Source: Thermincola carboxydiphila (lineage in GTDB: Bacteria; Bacillota; Thermincolia; Thermincolales; UBA2595). From it: a DNA stretch of 64,000 nt. Shown here one piece after another: positions 31,533 to 40,396 of this stretch; the first letter of the stretch is position 1, and each line of letters begins with the position of its first letter. The position numbers and the translations under genes are program-made. The stretch is taken from the NCBI GenBank assembly GCA_016841725.1, contig JAENYP010000001.1:124001-188000 (forward strand), read 5' to 3'. The notes under the pieces were generated by a model that saw only the letters and a list, made by a program, of their open reading frames with translations, ran no database searches and had not been told where the DNA came from.

Positions 31533-32512
31533 ATTTAATCAGAAAATTTATCTCCTGTCAAAAACCTCCCGGTTTTTGGTGGGGTGTAATCACTGTTACC
31601 TTACTGCTGCTGCCCTTTGGCACAAATTCTTATGGCCTCAGTCTCCTGACCCAGGCGCTCATTTTCGGGATTCTGGCTATGGGCCTTGATATTTTAATCG
31701 GATATACAGGTCAGGTCTCTTTTAATCACGCCACCTTTTTTGGGGTCAGCGCATATACGACAGGGATCCTCTTTTACGGCGGCTGTAAAAATTTCTGGCT
31801 GGCTTTAGGCTCCGGTATCGCTGTTTCCGTAGTGCTGGCAATTGTGCTGGGATTACTGGTCTTAAGGAGTGGCGGGCCCTATTTCTTAATGATTACTCTG
31901 GCCTTCGGGCAGATGATTTTTGCTTTGGCCTGGCGCTGGCGCAGCCTCACAGGAGGTGATGACGGGCTGCCGGGCATTGCCCGGCCGGAATCGGGGCTTC
32001 CGGCTGCCATGGAAAATAACCTTTACTTCTATTACCTGGTATTAATCTTTTTCCTGGCAGTACTCCTGGCACTATGGAAGTTTGTCCACTCTCCTTTAGG
32101 CAGGTCCATTGTCGGGATTAAGGAAAGCGAGTCCAGAATGCAGGCCCTGGGTTATAATACCTTTGGCCTGAAGCTGATGGCTTATGCATTGGCAGCAGGG
32201 GTCTCAGGCCTGGCAGGGGTACTCTACGTTTATTTCACAGGTTTTATCAGCCCCCAGGAACTTAATTGGACTATGTCAGGTTTGATAATCTTAATGGTCA
32301 TCATCGGAGGCGCCGGAACCCTGTTGGGGCCTGTAATTGGCGCGGCAGTTATCCTGGTACTCCAGAATCTGATCAGTTCCTATACAGACAGGTGGCCTCT
32401 TTTCATGGGGATAATATTTGTCCTCTGTGTGATGTACGCCAGAAACGGTATCTTCGGATATTTTCTGAAACTTTACAAAGGTGGCAAAAACCATGAAGGC
32501 AATAGAAGTTAA
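31529..32512 (+). CDS. livM: LivM-like ABC transporter permease
   Basis: Second membrane subunit of the branched-chain-type importer. About nine hydrophobic helices; typical motifs are AMGLDILIGYTGQVSFNHAT near residue 50, GPYFLMITLAFGQM near 113, SPLGRSIVGIKESESRMQAL near 190 and IIGGAGTLLGPVIGAAVI near 255. Start ATG overlaps the livH stop by ATGA. At 327 residues it is full length. Confidence 0.92.
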   Translation: MNLIRKFISCQKPPGFWWGVITVTLLLLPFGTNSYGLSLLTQALIFGILAMGLDILIGYTGQVSFNHATFFGVSAYTTGILFYGGCKNFWLALGSGIAVSVVLAIVLGLLVLRSGGPYFLMITLAFGQMIFALAWRWRSLTGGDDGLPGIARPESGLPAAMENNLYFYYLVLIFFLAVLLALWKFVHSPLGRSIVGIKESESRMQALGYNTFGLKLMAYALAAGVSGLAGVLYVYFTGFISPQELNWTMSGLIILMVIIGGAGTLLGPVIGAAVILVLQNLISSYTDRWPLFMGIIFVLCVMYARNGIFGYFLKLYKGGKNHEGNRS

Positions 32513-33203
32513 GGATATCACCAAAAAATACGGCGGCCTGAAGGTGCTGCGCCATTTATCTCTTTCCATCGCACCCGGGGAAAGGAGAGCTATTATCGGA
32601 CCTAACGGCACCGGTAAAACAACCCTGTTTAATATCATTACCGGAGTAACCAAACCGGATTCCGGGAAGATTTATGTCTTTGGCAAAAATGTCACCCGGC
32701 TGTCACCTTATCACCGTGCCAGACTGGGCCTGGCCCGGACCTTTCAGAGGAACAACCTTTTTTTTAACCTCTCCCTGCTGGACAATATTAACCTGGCCCT
32801 TCAGGTTAACCGCTCTCAGTTGAAGGCAAAGGATTTTCTTGAAAATTGGGCCTTGTATCACAGGAAGAATGTTAAGGTTAAAGAGCTTTCTTACGGAGAA
32901 CAAAGGCAGGTTGAACTCCTGCTGGCTTTAGTCCAGTCTCCCAGGTTGATGCTGCTGGATGAACCAACTGCCGGAGTTTCTCAGGGAGAATCCCGGGTTA
33001 TTACCGAGATGATTCAAAGACTTCCCCGGGAAGTTACCGTGGTAATAATTGAACATGACATGGAAGTTGTCTTTAACCTCGCCGACAGGATTACTGTACT
33101 CAACCGCGGCCAGGTTTTGTATGAGGGAAACAGAGAAGAAGTAAGAACTCATCCCACAGTAAAAGATATTTACCTGGGCGCAGCCGAAGAGGAGGATATT
33201 TGA
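32493..33203 (+). CDS. livG: LivG-like ABC transporter ATPase
   Basis: Walker A GPNGTGKTTLFNIITG, Q-loop RTFQRNNLF, signature LSYGEQRQVELLLAL, Walker B LMLLDEPTAGVS, H-loop VVIIEHDMEVV. It is shorter than typical LivG (about 255 aa) because the region between Q-loop and signature is contracted. The ATG at 32493 has AAAGGTGG at 8 bases; a GTG twelve bases earlier overlaps the site. It overlaps livM by 20 bases. Confidence 0.92.
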   Translation: MKAIEVKDITKKYGGLKVLRHLSLSIAPGERRAIIGPNGTGKTTLFNIITGVTKPDSGKIYVFGKNVTRLSPYHRARLGLARTFQRNNLFFNLSLLDNINLALQVNRSQLKAKDFLENWALYHRKNVKVKELSYGEQRQVELLLALVQSPRLMLLDEPTAGVSQGESRVITEMIQRLPREVTVVIIEHDMEVVFNLADRITVLNRGQVLYEGNREEVRTHPTVKDIYLGAAEEEDI

Positions 33204-33901
33204 TGCTGCAATTATGTGATGTCCATACCTATTACGGCGAAAGCCATATCCTTCAGGGTGTTTCCATGGAAGTAAAACAAGGCGGCATTGTCGCCTTATT
33301 GGGCCGCAACGGCATGGGAAAAACTACTGCTATTCATACAATTATCGGTTTTCAACAGCCTGCTGCCGGCAGCATAATATTTAAAGGCCAAAATATCGGC
33401 GGCCTTCCGGCCCATGAAATTGCCCAAATGGGTATGGCCCTTGTGCCACAAGGGAGAAGAATATTTTCTTCCCTGACGGTCAGAGAAAACCTGACCATCG
33501 GAGGGCGGAAAAAGTCCGGACCTGTACAGGGCTATAATTTAGATAAAATTTATGACCTCTTCCCAGTATTAGAGCATCGCACCAAACACCTCGGAAACCA
33601 GTTGAGCGGCGGTGAGCAACAGATGCTTGCCATCGGCCGCTGCTTAATGACCAACCCCGATTTTCTCCTTTTGGATGAGCCTTTTGAAGGACTGGCCCCT
33701 GCAGTTATCTTGGAGATCAGCCGTAAAATAGAAGAACTAAAAAATTCGGGACTTTCCCTTCTGCTGGTAGAACAAAACGTACGTGTCGCCTGCCGGCTGG
33801 CTGATTATATTTATATTATGAACAAGGGAAAAATTATCTTCGGCGGAAATGCTGCAGAGCCTCAAATTGAAAAAAACATACAACAACTTATTGCACTTTA
33901 A
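33203..33901 (+). CDS. livF: LivF-like ABC transporter ATPase
   Basis: Walker A GRNGMGKTTAIHTIIG, the LivF motif GMALVPQGRRIFSSLTVREN, signature LSGGEQQMLAIGRCL, Walker B FLLLDEPFEGLAP, H-loop LLLVEQNVRVA. Start ATG shares one base with the livG stop (TGATG) and has GGAGG seven bases upstream. Last gene of the importer set. Confidence 0.93.
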   Translation: MLQLCDVHTYYGESHILQGVSMEVKQGGIVALLGRNGMGKTTAIHTIIGFQQPAAGSIIFKGQNIGGLPAHEIAQMGMALVPQGRRIFSSLTVRENLTIGGRKKSGPVQGYNLDKIYDLFPVLEHRTKHLGNQLSGGEQQMLAIGRCLMTNPDFLLLDEPFEGLAPAVILEISRKIEELKNSGLSLLLVEQNVRVACRLADYIYIMNKGKIIFGGNAAEPQIEKNIQQLIAL

Positions 33902-34025
33902 AATCACACTTTTCAGGGGTCTTTAATATTATGTAACATAATTATGTAGCATGATAATGTAACTATGCAATACTGATATTCGGCATACCGTTACATCAGA
34001 AATTGTTTGAAAGGAGAAATTCAGA

Positions 34026-34577
34026 ATGCCGAAAAAGAAAAAGCCGGAATTTCCCATTCCTAACCCAGGCGAATGGCAAACCATGTTTACCGGAATGAAT
34101 ATGCCAAAAAATGGCAAAAAATATTTCAAACCAACAAAAGATGGCTGGAGTAAGATTTTCGGTGACATTGATCTTGTTTCCTCCCATAATGAAACAGATA
34201 AAGTTGAAGCAGAAGGTGTTAAGAAGAATTATTTAGCCCGCTTCTTATCGCCGATGTCAGGAGTGATACAAATAACCGAAATGGAAATTAAACCTGATCA
34301 AAGGTATGAGGTCAGCTATCAGGCTGCTACCAATTCCAGCGCCGGTTTCCTGGCAACAACGGTAACATTCCTGAACAGTAATAATACACCACTGGGAATC
34401 CCTTCTTCCGGCGGGGTGAAATTAAGTACCCTGGAAACAGGTTCTTATACCCCGGTGTCTTTTGTTAGCGGACCGGCGCCCGAAGGAGCTGCCAAAGTCC
34501 AGCTGGCTTTTGTAGTATTCGGTGCGGAACAAAATAAATCTGTGGACTTAGATAAAGTCTCATTTAAGAGTATCTAA
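34026..34577 (+). CDS. Hypothetical beta-sandwich-like protein (183 aa)
   Basis: Unrecognised. After a basic N-terminus (MPKKKKPEFPIPNPGEWQTM) comes a region of alternating strands with IKPDQRYEVSYQAATNSSAG, LATTVTFLNSNNTPLG and AAKVQLAFVVFG, ending VDLDKVSFKSI. This resembles carbohydrate-binding-module-type jelly rolls. No signal peptide or membrane helix. AAAGGAG lies 9 bases before the ATG. It and the next gene sit between the importer and the first ligase gene. Confidence 0.7.
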   Translation: MPKKKKPEFPIPNPGEWQTMFTGMNMPKNGKKYFKPTKDGWSKIFGDIDLVSSHNETDKVEAEGVKKNYLARFLSPMSGVIQITEMEIKPDQRYEVSYQAATNSSAGFLATTVTFLNSNNTPLGIPSSGGVKLSTLETGSYTPVSFVSGPAPEGAAKVQLAFVVFGAEQNKSVDLDKVSFKSI

Positions 34578-34628
34578 AGGAAATTCTATTTCCGGGAGAC
34601 TTATTAGAACGAAAGGAGGTATTTCAAA

Positions 34629-35036
34629 ATGAGGGTAATGTTTTCCATCAATTCAAAAAAAGACGACGCCTTAGAGGCAGAAAAACTGAAAAACAGGATT
34701 GTAGACCTCTTTAATGAATTTGAACTGACGGGAACTGTTCAAGGGGATAAATTCCCTTCGGGCGCTTCCTACATCTGTAACTATCAAAAACGAAAGAAGA
34801 AGGCTGCCAAACCGAAGCCTGATCCTAAGTACGATCCCGGGCAATATTATAAGGGACCATGGGACGGAAAAAAAGATGACAAAAAAGATGACAAAAAAGA
34901 TGACAAAAAACACGACAAAAAACGCAAAAAACGTGACAAAAAACGGGACAAACGAGATGACAAAAAAGACGACAAAAGAGATGACAAAAAAGACGTGAAA
35001 ACAGAATCAATAACCGAAGAGCAAAATGCCGATTAA
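34629..35036 (+). CDS. Low-complexity Lys/Asp-repeat protein (135 aa)
   Basis: Unrecognised. The N-terminal 60 residues look folded (KLKNRIVDLFNEFELTGTVQ, KFPSGASYICNYQKRKKKA). The C-terminal half is a charged repeat of KKDD and KKRDKK type, encoded by copies of a 12-base unit around AAAAAAGATGAC (about 34866-34995). Such polyampholyte tails are disordered and can bind nucleic acid, metal or surfaces. AAAGGAGG lies 9 bases before the ATG. It follows the 34026 gene closely and is ended by a hairpin. Confidence 0.7.
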   Translation: MRVMFSINSKKDDALEAEKLKNRIVDLFNEFELTGTVQGDKFPSGASYICNYQKRKKKAAKPKPDPKYDPGQYYKGPWDGKKDDKKDDKKDDKKHDKKRKKRDKKRDKRDDKKDDKRDDKKDVKTESITEEQNAD

Positions 35037-35046
35037 CCATGATACC

Positions 35047-35074
35047 AAAGCCCCTACTTAAGGTTAGGGGCTTT
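35047..35074 (+). terminator. Terminator after the KKDD-repeat gene
   Basis: Ten-bp stem AAAGCCCCTA / TAGGGGCTTT with T-rich sequence after it. The ligase genes that follow may need read-through or their own promoter. Confidence 0.75.
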
Positions 35075-35131
35075 TAATTAAATTTTTTGGCCTATCCAGC
35101 ACACCGGTACAACCTGAGAGGTGAATATAAA

Positions 35132-36460
35132 TTGACTTCTGATTTTGAAAAAAGGCTCAGGGAAGAGTCCTTATCACCCGTGATAAGACGTTACTTTTCT
35201 GAGTCGTTATTTCCAGACCATATGCCTACAAAAAGGCTGCTCAAATTCCAAAAAGAAGCATTACGCGAAGCAGTAACCCGGGCCTATGATAAATCGCCTT
35301 TTTACCGGCATAAGATGACTGAGGCGGGAGTTAAACCCCGGGATATCAAAAATCTGAATGATTTATTTAAAATGCCTTTTACCACCAAGGCCGAATTGCG
35401 CCAGGACCCATGGGCGCTCCTGACCTGTGATAAAAAAGAGGTCAGCATGGTCCATGTTTCCACAGGAACCACGGGAGGGCAGCCAATCTATACTATGCAA
35501 ACCTGGAAGGAATATTATCTAAACACATCCATTAATTATCCCCGGCTGCAGCCTATTGAACAAGTCGATTTATGCTTTATTGCGTTACCCTACGAAATGA
35601 GCGCCGCCGGCCTGGACTTTCATACCAGGTTTCTGGCCGGTCACCAGGCAGCCGTTGTCGCAGTCGGTAAAGGCGGCGCTTACTCAACACCGGAAAAAAC
35701 CATCAAATTAATACGCGATTTAAGACCTGCCATTTTAGTCACCTCCCCTTCTTATGCCATTACTCTGGCTGAGACGGCTGCTGCAGCATCTTTGGATCTC
35801 CCCGGCCTTTGCCTGAAAAAAATCTGGCTGGCGGGTGAAGGATGTTCCCCGGCATTCCGGAACCGAATCCAAAAAATCTGGGGAACACCGGTGAATTTCA
35901 ATTACGGTGCTACGGAATGCGGTATTATCGGTATTGAATGTGATGCTCATAATGGTTATCACATCGCTCAGGGCCATGTCCTGATGGAAATCGTTGACCC
36001 CAAAACTGAACAGGTACTGGAACCGGGACAAATTGGTGAACTCGTGATTACCTGTTTACTGCGCTTTGATACACCTTTAATCCGCTATCGAACTCAGGAT
36101 CTAGGTTGCCTCGACCTCCAGCCCTGCCCCTGTGGGGTAACCCTGGAACGATTCCACTTACGGGGGCGGCTGAATGACCAAATAGTTCTGCAGGGAAGAT
36201 CATATTCACCGGTGTACTTGGAAAACTTCCTGATGCAGCTGCCCGAAGTGGGAAACTGGTATGAATTTGTCGTCAAGCCGGATGAAAATCAACGCTTGAA
36301 GATTCGTACCGAACTTGCAGGCGGCATTAAACCCACTCCGGAATTGGCGGAAAAACTTGCTGCGGAAATGGAAAATGCTATTAATGTCCCCTGCGAATTT
36401 GAAATAGTCAGCAAACTACCCAGGCCGAGCAAAAAAGCCGTCCGGGTTGTTTATGAGTAA
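35132..36460 (+). CDS. PaaK-like adenylate-forming ligase 1
   Basis: Activates an aromatic acid as its AMP ester, normally then transferring it to CoA. PaaK-type motifs: VSTGTTGGQPIYTMQTWKEY with the P-loop-like STGTTGG near residue 110, NFNYGATECGIIGIECDAHN near 267, TPLIRYRTQDLG near 330, PCPCG, and RLKIRTELAGGIKPTPEL. TTG at 35132 follows AGAGGTG by 9 bases; the longer frame has no ribosome site. The ECDAHNGYH block and C-terminal ARFC_N-like region are shared with ligase 2, its close tandem paralogue. Substrate is likely 3-amino-4-hydroxybenzoate or a related acid, by context. Confidence 0.88.
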   Translation: MTSDFEKRLREESLSPVIRRYFSESLFPDHMPTKRLLKFQKEALREAVTRAYDKSPFYRHKMTEAGVKPRDIKNLNDLFKMPFTTKAELRQDPWALLTCDKKEVSMVHVSTGTTGGQPIYTMQTWKEYYLNTSINYPRLQPIEQVDLCFIALPYEMSAAGLDFHTRFLAGHQAAVVAVGKGGAYSTPEKTIKLIRDLRPAILVTSPSYAITLAETAAAASLDLPGLCLKKIWLAGEGCSPAFRNRIQKIWGTPVNFNYGATECGIIGIECDAHNGYHIAQGHVLMEIVDPKTEQVLEPGQIGELVITCLLRFDTPLIRYRTQDLGCLDLQPCPCGVTLERFHLRGRLNDQIVLQGRSYSPVYLENFLMQLPEVGNWYEFVVKPDENQRLKIRTELAGGIKPTPELAEKLAAEMENAINVPCEFEIVSKLPRPSKKAVRVVYE

Positions 36461-36474
36461 AGGAAGTGTAAGGT

Positions 36475-37800
36475 ATGGAAATTCTTTTTCAAAAACATCT
36501 GCAGCATTCCGCCCAGGAGCCTGTGCTTAGCCGCTTTGCCTCACTCACGGATGATAACCTGTCCCTGACTGCCCTGACCGAGTTTCAAACAGAAGCTTTG
36601 CAGGCAATTACAGCCAGGGCTTATCAACACAACTCTTTTTACCGCAAAAAAATGATCCGGGCAGGGGTTAAGCCCCAAGACATAAAAAGCCTGGCTGACC
36701 TGGTAAAATTGCCTTTTACCGCCAAAGAGGAACTGCGCGGTCAACCATGGGCGCTGTTGGCGGCAGATAAAAAAGATATCAGCCTGATTAATGTTTCCAC
36801 CGGCACTACCGGAGGCGAAGAGATCTATATCATGCAAACCTGGAGAGATCACTTCCTCAACGAATTCTCTGCCGGATACAGAAAACTGGTCGATGTCGAG
36901 GATGGCGACATTGTCATTAATGCCCTTCCTTATGAGATGAGTTCGGCCGGTCTGGCCTTTCACAAGGTATTTATGGACTCTTCCCATGCAACGGTGGTCA
37001 ATGTCGGTAAAGGCGGGGCTTATTCAACACCGGAAAAAACCGCCCAAGTCATGCGCGATTTACAGCCAACCGTTGTCATAACTACTCCTTCCTATGCTGT
37101 CACTATTGCCGAAGCGGCTGCTGAAATCAGTTTTGACCTGACCGGCCTGCCCTTAAAGAAAATGTTTCTCACCGGTGAGGGCTGCTCCCCTGCCTTCCGG
37201 CAGCGGGTCGAGGAAATTTGGGGTACTAAAGCCAATTTTTACTACGGTTCCCTGGAATGCGGCCCACTTGGCATCGAATGTGATGCCCATAACGGGTACC
37301 ATATCCCCATGGGGCATGTGGCTTTTGAAATAGTCGATCCCAAGACCGGAGAAGCCCTTGAGCCCGGAGAAATTGGCGAAGTTGTGGCTACTACCCTGAC
37401 GCGTTTTGACAGTCCTTTGTTCCGCTATCATACCCAGGATTTGGGCTATATCGACCCTGACCCCTGCAAGTGCGGCAATATCTTCCCACGGTTTTTTATG
37501 CGGGGGCGCCTGGTAGACCACATCACTATCATGGAAACAGATTTTTCTCCGTTCTATCTTGAGGAGTTCCTGATGCGGCTTCCGGAAGTGGGCAACTGGT
37601 ATCAATTCGTGGCTGCTCCCAACAACAATGACCGGTTAAAAATCCGCACTGAACTGGCCCCAGGTGTCAAACCTACTCCGGAGCTGACCGATAAATTATC
37701 CAGCAAAATGGAATTTGCCATAGGTATTCCCTGTGAATTTGAATTCGTAACCAAACTGCCCCGACCCGGTTCAAAAACAGTCCGGGTTGTCCGTGAATAG
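36475..37800 (+). CDS. PaaK-like adenylate-forming ligase 2
   Basis: Tandem paralogue of the preceding enzyme, similar along its full 441 residues: VSTGTTGGEEIYIMQTWRDH, ALPYEMSSAGLAFH, YYGSLECGPLGIECDAHNGY, DSPLFRYHTQDLG, and RLVDHITIMETDFSPFYLEE. AGGAAG lies before the ATG, 14 bases after the previous stop. Two near-duplicates suggest activation of two different acids or a heterodimer. No acyl carrier protein is present in the locus, so the acyl acceptor is CoA or the amine of a second molecule. Confidence 0.9.
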   Translation: MEILFQKHLQHSAQEPVLSRFASLTDDNLSLTALTEFQTEALQAITARAYQHNSFYRKKMIRAGVKPQDIKSLADLVKLPFTAKEELRGQPWALLAADKKDISLINVSTGTTGGEEIYIMQTWRDHFLNEFSAGYRKLVDVEDGDIVINALPYEMSSAGLAFHKVFMDSSHATVVNVGKGGAYSTPEKTAQVMRDLQPTVVITTPSYAVTIAEAAAEISFDLTGLPLKKMFLTGEGCSPAFRQRVEEIWGTKANFYYGSLECGPLGIECDAHNGYHIPMGHVAFEIVDPKTGEALEPGEIGEVVATTLTRFDSPLFRYHTQDLGYIDPDPCKCGNIFPRFFMRGRLVDHITIMETDFSPFYLEEFLMRLPEVGNWYQFVAAPNNNDRLKIRTELAPGVKPTPELTDKLSSKMEFAIGIPCEFEFVTKLPRPGSKTVRVVRE

Positions 37801-37820
37801 ATTAACAAGGGGAGATTACA

Positions 37821-38786
37821 ATGAAAAAGCTGCTACTATTGGGTGTTCTTATACTGTCCCTGGTTTTTTCAGGCTGCGGTAAAGGAGGAGGTCCGGTTAA
37901 GGATACATCTGCAAAAGCCCAGCCATTAAAGATTGGCGTAATGTTTGTCGAAGATAATCTTCCACTGTTTTTGGCTGAAGCTGAAAACAGGTTTGCAAAA
38001 GAAGGTCTTGATGTTGAACTGATACCGTTTCCGAGCGCTGTAGAAAGAGATGCCGCCCTTCAGGCCGGGCAGATTGATGGGGAAGCAGCAGATATTATAG
38101 CTGCCTGCCTGCTCAAAAAAGGCGGCACCGATATCCGGATTTCCAACATAACTCTGGGAGCAACCCCTCAGGAAGGAAGGTTTGTCCTGCTGGGTTCACC
38201 GGATTCCGCCTTTAAGACCGCCCAGGACCTGAAAAATGTAACCATCGCTATTTCGGAAAACACAATTATAGAGTACATCACAGATACGCTTTTGACTAAA
38301 GAGGGCCTTAAAAGAGACGAAATTCAGAAGCTTAACATACCCAAAATGCCTATAAGACTGCAAATGCTCATCAACAATCAGGTGAAGGCAGCCGTACTCG
38401 CGGACCCGTTTGCAGCTTTGGCTGAAAAGCAGGGGGCCAGGGTAATTCTTGATGATACCAAGTCCAGTGTCAATGTATCTCAGGTGGTTTTACTCTTCAG
38501 AAAAGACTCCATTGAAACAAAAAAACAGGAAATAAGGAAATTAATAAAAATCTACGGACAGGCAGCAGATGACTTGAACAGATTCCCTGATAAGTATGAA
38601 GACCTTGTTTTTGAAAAAGCAAAAATTCCCGCCCTTTTAAAAGGCAGCTATAAATCACCAATGTACTCACCGCCTCAGGCCCCTCACCAGATAGAAATCC
38701 GGAATGTGGTTAATTGGATGGTGGAAAAAAAGCTCTTAGAAAAAGCTTATACTTACGAGGAAATTGTTGACAGTTCATTAATCTAA
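37821..38786 (+). CDS. SsuA/TauA/NMT1-type solute-binding lipoprotein
   Basis: Lipoprotein with lipobox (LSLVFSGC, Cys near residue 20) and an NMT1-type binding domain: QPLKIGVMFVEDNLPLFLAE, ENRFAKEGLDVELIPFPSAV, AALQAGQIDGEAADIIAACL. These proteins bind sulfonates, nitrate, thiamine precursors or aromatic compounds. AAGGGGAG precedes the ATG. It forms an importer set with the two following genes. Confidence 0.9.
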   Translation: MKKLLLLGVLILSLVFSGCGKGGGPVKDTSAKAQPLKIGVMFVEDNLPLFLAEAENRFAKEGLDVELIPFPSAVERDAALQAGQIDGEAADIIAACLLKKGGTDIRISNITLGATPQEGRFVLLGSPDSAFKTAQDLKNVTIAISENTIIEYITDTLLTKEGLKRDEIQKLNIPKMPIRLQMLINNQVKAAVLADPFAALAEKQGARVILDDTKSSVNVSQVVLLFRKDSIETKKQEIRKLIKIYGQAADDLNRFPDKYEDLVFEKAKIPALLKGSYKSPMYSPPQAPHQIEIRNVVNWMVEKKLLEKAYTYEEIVDSSLI

Positions 38787-38830
38787 GAATCATTAATCTG
38801 AGAAAAGGATGAAAATGAGAAAGGGATACA

Positions 38831-39577
38831 ATGATTGCGGCGGAAAAATTATCACTGACATATGAAAAAGATAATACCCGGGTTGAGGCCCTTGCAGATA
38901 TCACTTTCAACCTCCGCAAAGGTTCCAGTCTTTCTGTAATCGGACCTTCCGGCTGCGGAAAGAGCTCTTTGCTATTTGTTATTGCCGGTCTGATTAAGCC
39001 AACTGCCGGGAAGATAGCCATTGATGGACGCGTGCCTGACAGGACCAACCCTGATACTGCACTAATCTTACAGGATTACGGGCTGTTTCCCTGGAAGACT
39101 GTTTATGAGAATGCAAGCCTTGGTTTAAGGGTACGTGGTTATAATAAAAGAGCACAGCGGGATATAGTTATGCCCATTTTGGAAAAGCTTGGGCTGGCTG
39201 AGTTCGCCCGCCATTTCCCCACCCAGCTCAGTGGGGGCCAGAAACAGCGGGTAGCCATCGCCCGTTCTCTGGCCTTAAGCCCAAAACTGCTGCTCATGGA
39301 CGAACCTTTGTCCTCACTTGATGCCCTGACTCGGGAAAATCTGCAAAAATTTATCCTGGATATCTGGTTCAGACACAGCCTGACCCTGGTCCTGGTAACT
39401 CACAACATCGAAGAGGCAGTTTTTCTAGGCAGTCACATTCTGGTGATGTCGGAAAGGCCGGGCCGGGTAATCGATATTATTGAAAACCCCCTGGTTGGCA
39501 CCCCGGGTTTCCGGCAGAGTTCCGGGTATCATCAGTTGTGTTCCAGGCTGCGCGGCTTGCTGGGGGTGGTAAATTGA
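38831..39577 (+). CDS. SsuB/TauB-type ABC transporter ATPase
   Basis: Walker A GPSGCGKSSLLFVIAG, Q-loop LILQDYGLFPWKTVYEN, signature LSGGQKQRVAIARSLALSP, Walker B LLLMDEPLSSLD, H-loop LVLVTHNIEEA. The FPWKTV motif is diagnostic of the SsuB/TauB/NrtD group. Its stop overlaps the permease start. Confidence 0.93.
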   Translation: MIAAEKLSLTYEKDNTRVEALADITFNLRKGSSLSVIGPSGCGKSSLLFVIAGLIKPTAGKIAIDGRVPDRTNPDTALILQDYGLFPWKTVYENASLGLRVRGYNKRAQRDIVMPILEKLGLAEFARHFPTQLSGGQKQRVAIARSLALSPKLLLMDEPLSSLDALTRENLQKFILDIWFRHSLTLVLVTHNIEEAVFLGSHILVMSERPGRVIDIIENPLVGTPGFRQSSGYHQLCSRLRGLLGVVN

Positions 39578-40332
39578 TTCAGGGTGACAGGATCTTGAAG
39601 AAATCGGCGGAAATGTTAGCTGCAGTATTCATCATAATTGCATTATGGCACATTCTTGCTGTCTTTGTGAAAAATCAAATGCTGCCAACACCGTGGCAGG
39701 CCGTTTCAGAGTTTTTTGGAATTTTCCGCTCAACTCTCTGGATGCATTTTAATGCAAGTACCTCCAGGGTAGCAGTAAGCCTTTTACTGGCAGCGGCTAT
39801 AGGAGTACCGGCAGGTTTAGTTACCGGGAGGGAAGAAATTCTTGACCGGTTCCTGTCACCGGTAATTTATCTCATTTATCCAATTCCAAAGATAGTCTTT
39901 TTACCAATCATATTTCTGTTTTTCGGACTGGGGGACTTTCCCAAAGTATTTATGATAAGCCTTATTGTGACTTTTCAGATACTCGTTACAGCCCGGGATG
40001 CCGCCAAAGGGATACCGGCCCAGAATGTATACTCCATGACCTCATTGGGTGCCAACAGATGGCATATTTATTATCACGTGATATGGCCTGCCTGTCTGCC
40101 TAAAATATTGACATCACTGAGAATAAGCCTGGGAACGGCTATTGCAGTTTTGTTTTTTGTGGAATCCTTTGCCACCACGGAAGGGTTAGGCTATTTCATC
40201 ATGGATTCATGGAGCAGGTCAGAGTTCAGTGAGATGTTTGCCGGTATTATTGGTATGAGTGTCCTGGGTCTGATGCTTTATATCCTTGTTGACATTATAG
40301 AAACCAGATGGTGCAGGTGGCAGAACTTATAG
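39574..40332 (+). CDS. SsuC/TauC-type ABC transporter permease
   Basis: About six membrane helices with the group motif SLGANRWHIYYHVIWPACLP and LRISLGTAIAVLFFVE, and GLGYFIMDS near residue 205. TTG at 39574 has GGGGGTGG four bases upstream and overlaps the ATPase stop (TTGA); a longer frame lacks a site. Completes a three-gene importer between ligases 2 and 3. Confidence 0.92.
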   Translation: MIQGDRILKKSAEMLAAVFIIIALWHILAVFVKNQMLPTPWQAVSEFFGIFRSTLWMHFNASTSRVAVSLLLAAAIGVPAGLVTGREEILDRFLSPVIYLIYPIPKIVFLPIIFLFFGLGDFPKVFMISLIVTFQILVTARDAAKGIPAQNVYSMTSLGANRWHIYYHVIWPACLPKILTSLRISLGTAIAVLFFVESFATTEGLGYFIMDSWSRSEFSEMFAGIIGMSVLGLMLYILVDIIETRWCRWQNL

Positions 40333-40396
40333 ATTTTAAAGGATTTGTATCTTAGAAGAATAATATTTTTAATGGCTTAAAAAAGAGGGAGTTAAA

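Noticed and set aside
34671-35040. Hydrophobic Phe/Leu/Cys-rich minus-strand frames
   Set aside because: They are the antisense reading of the Lys/Asp repeat.
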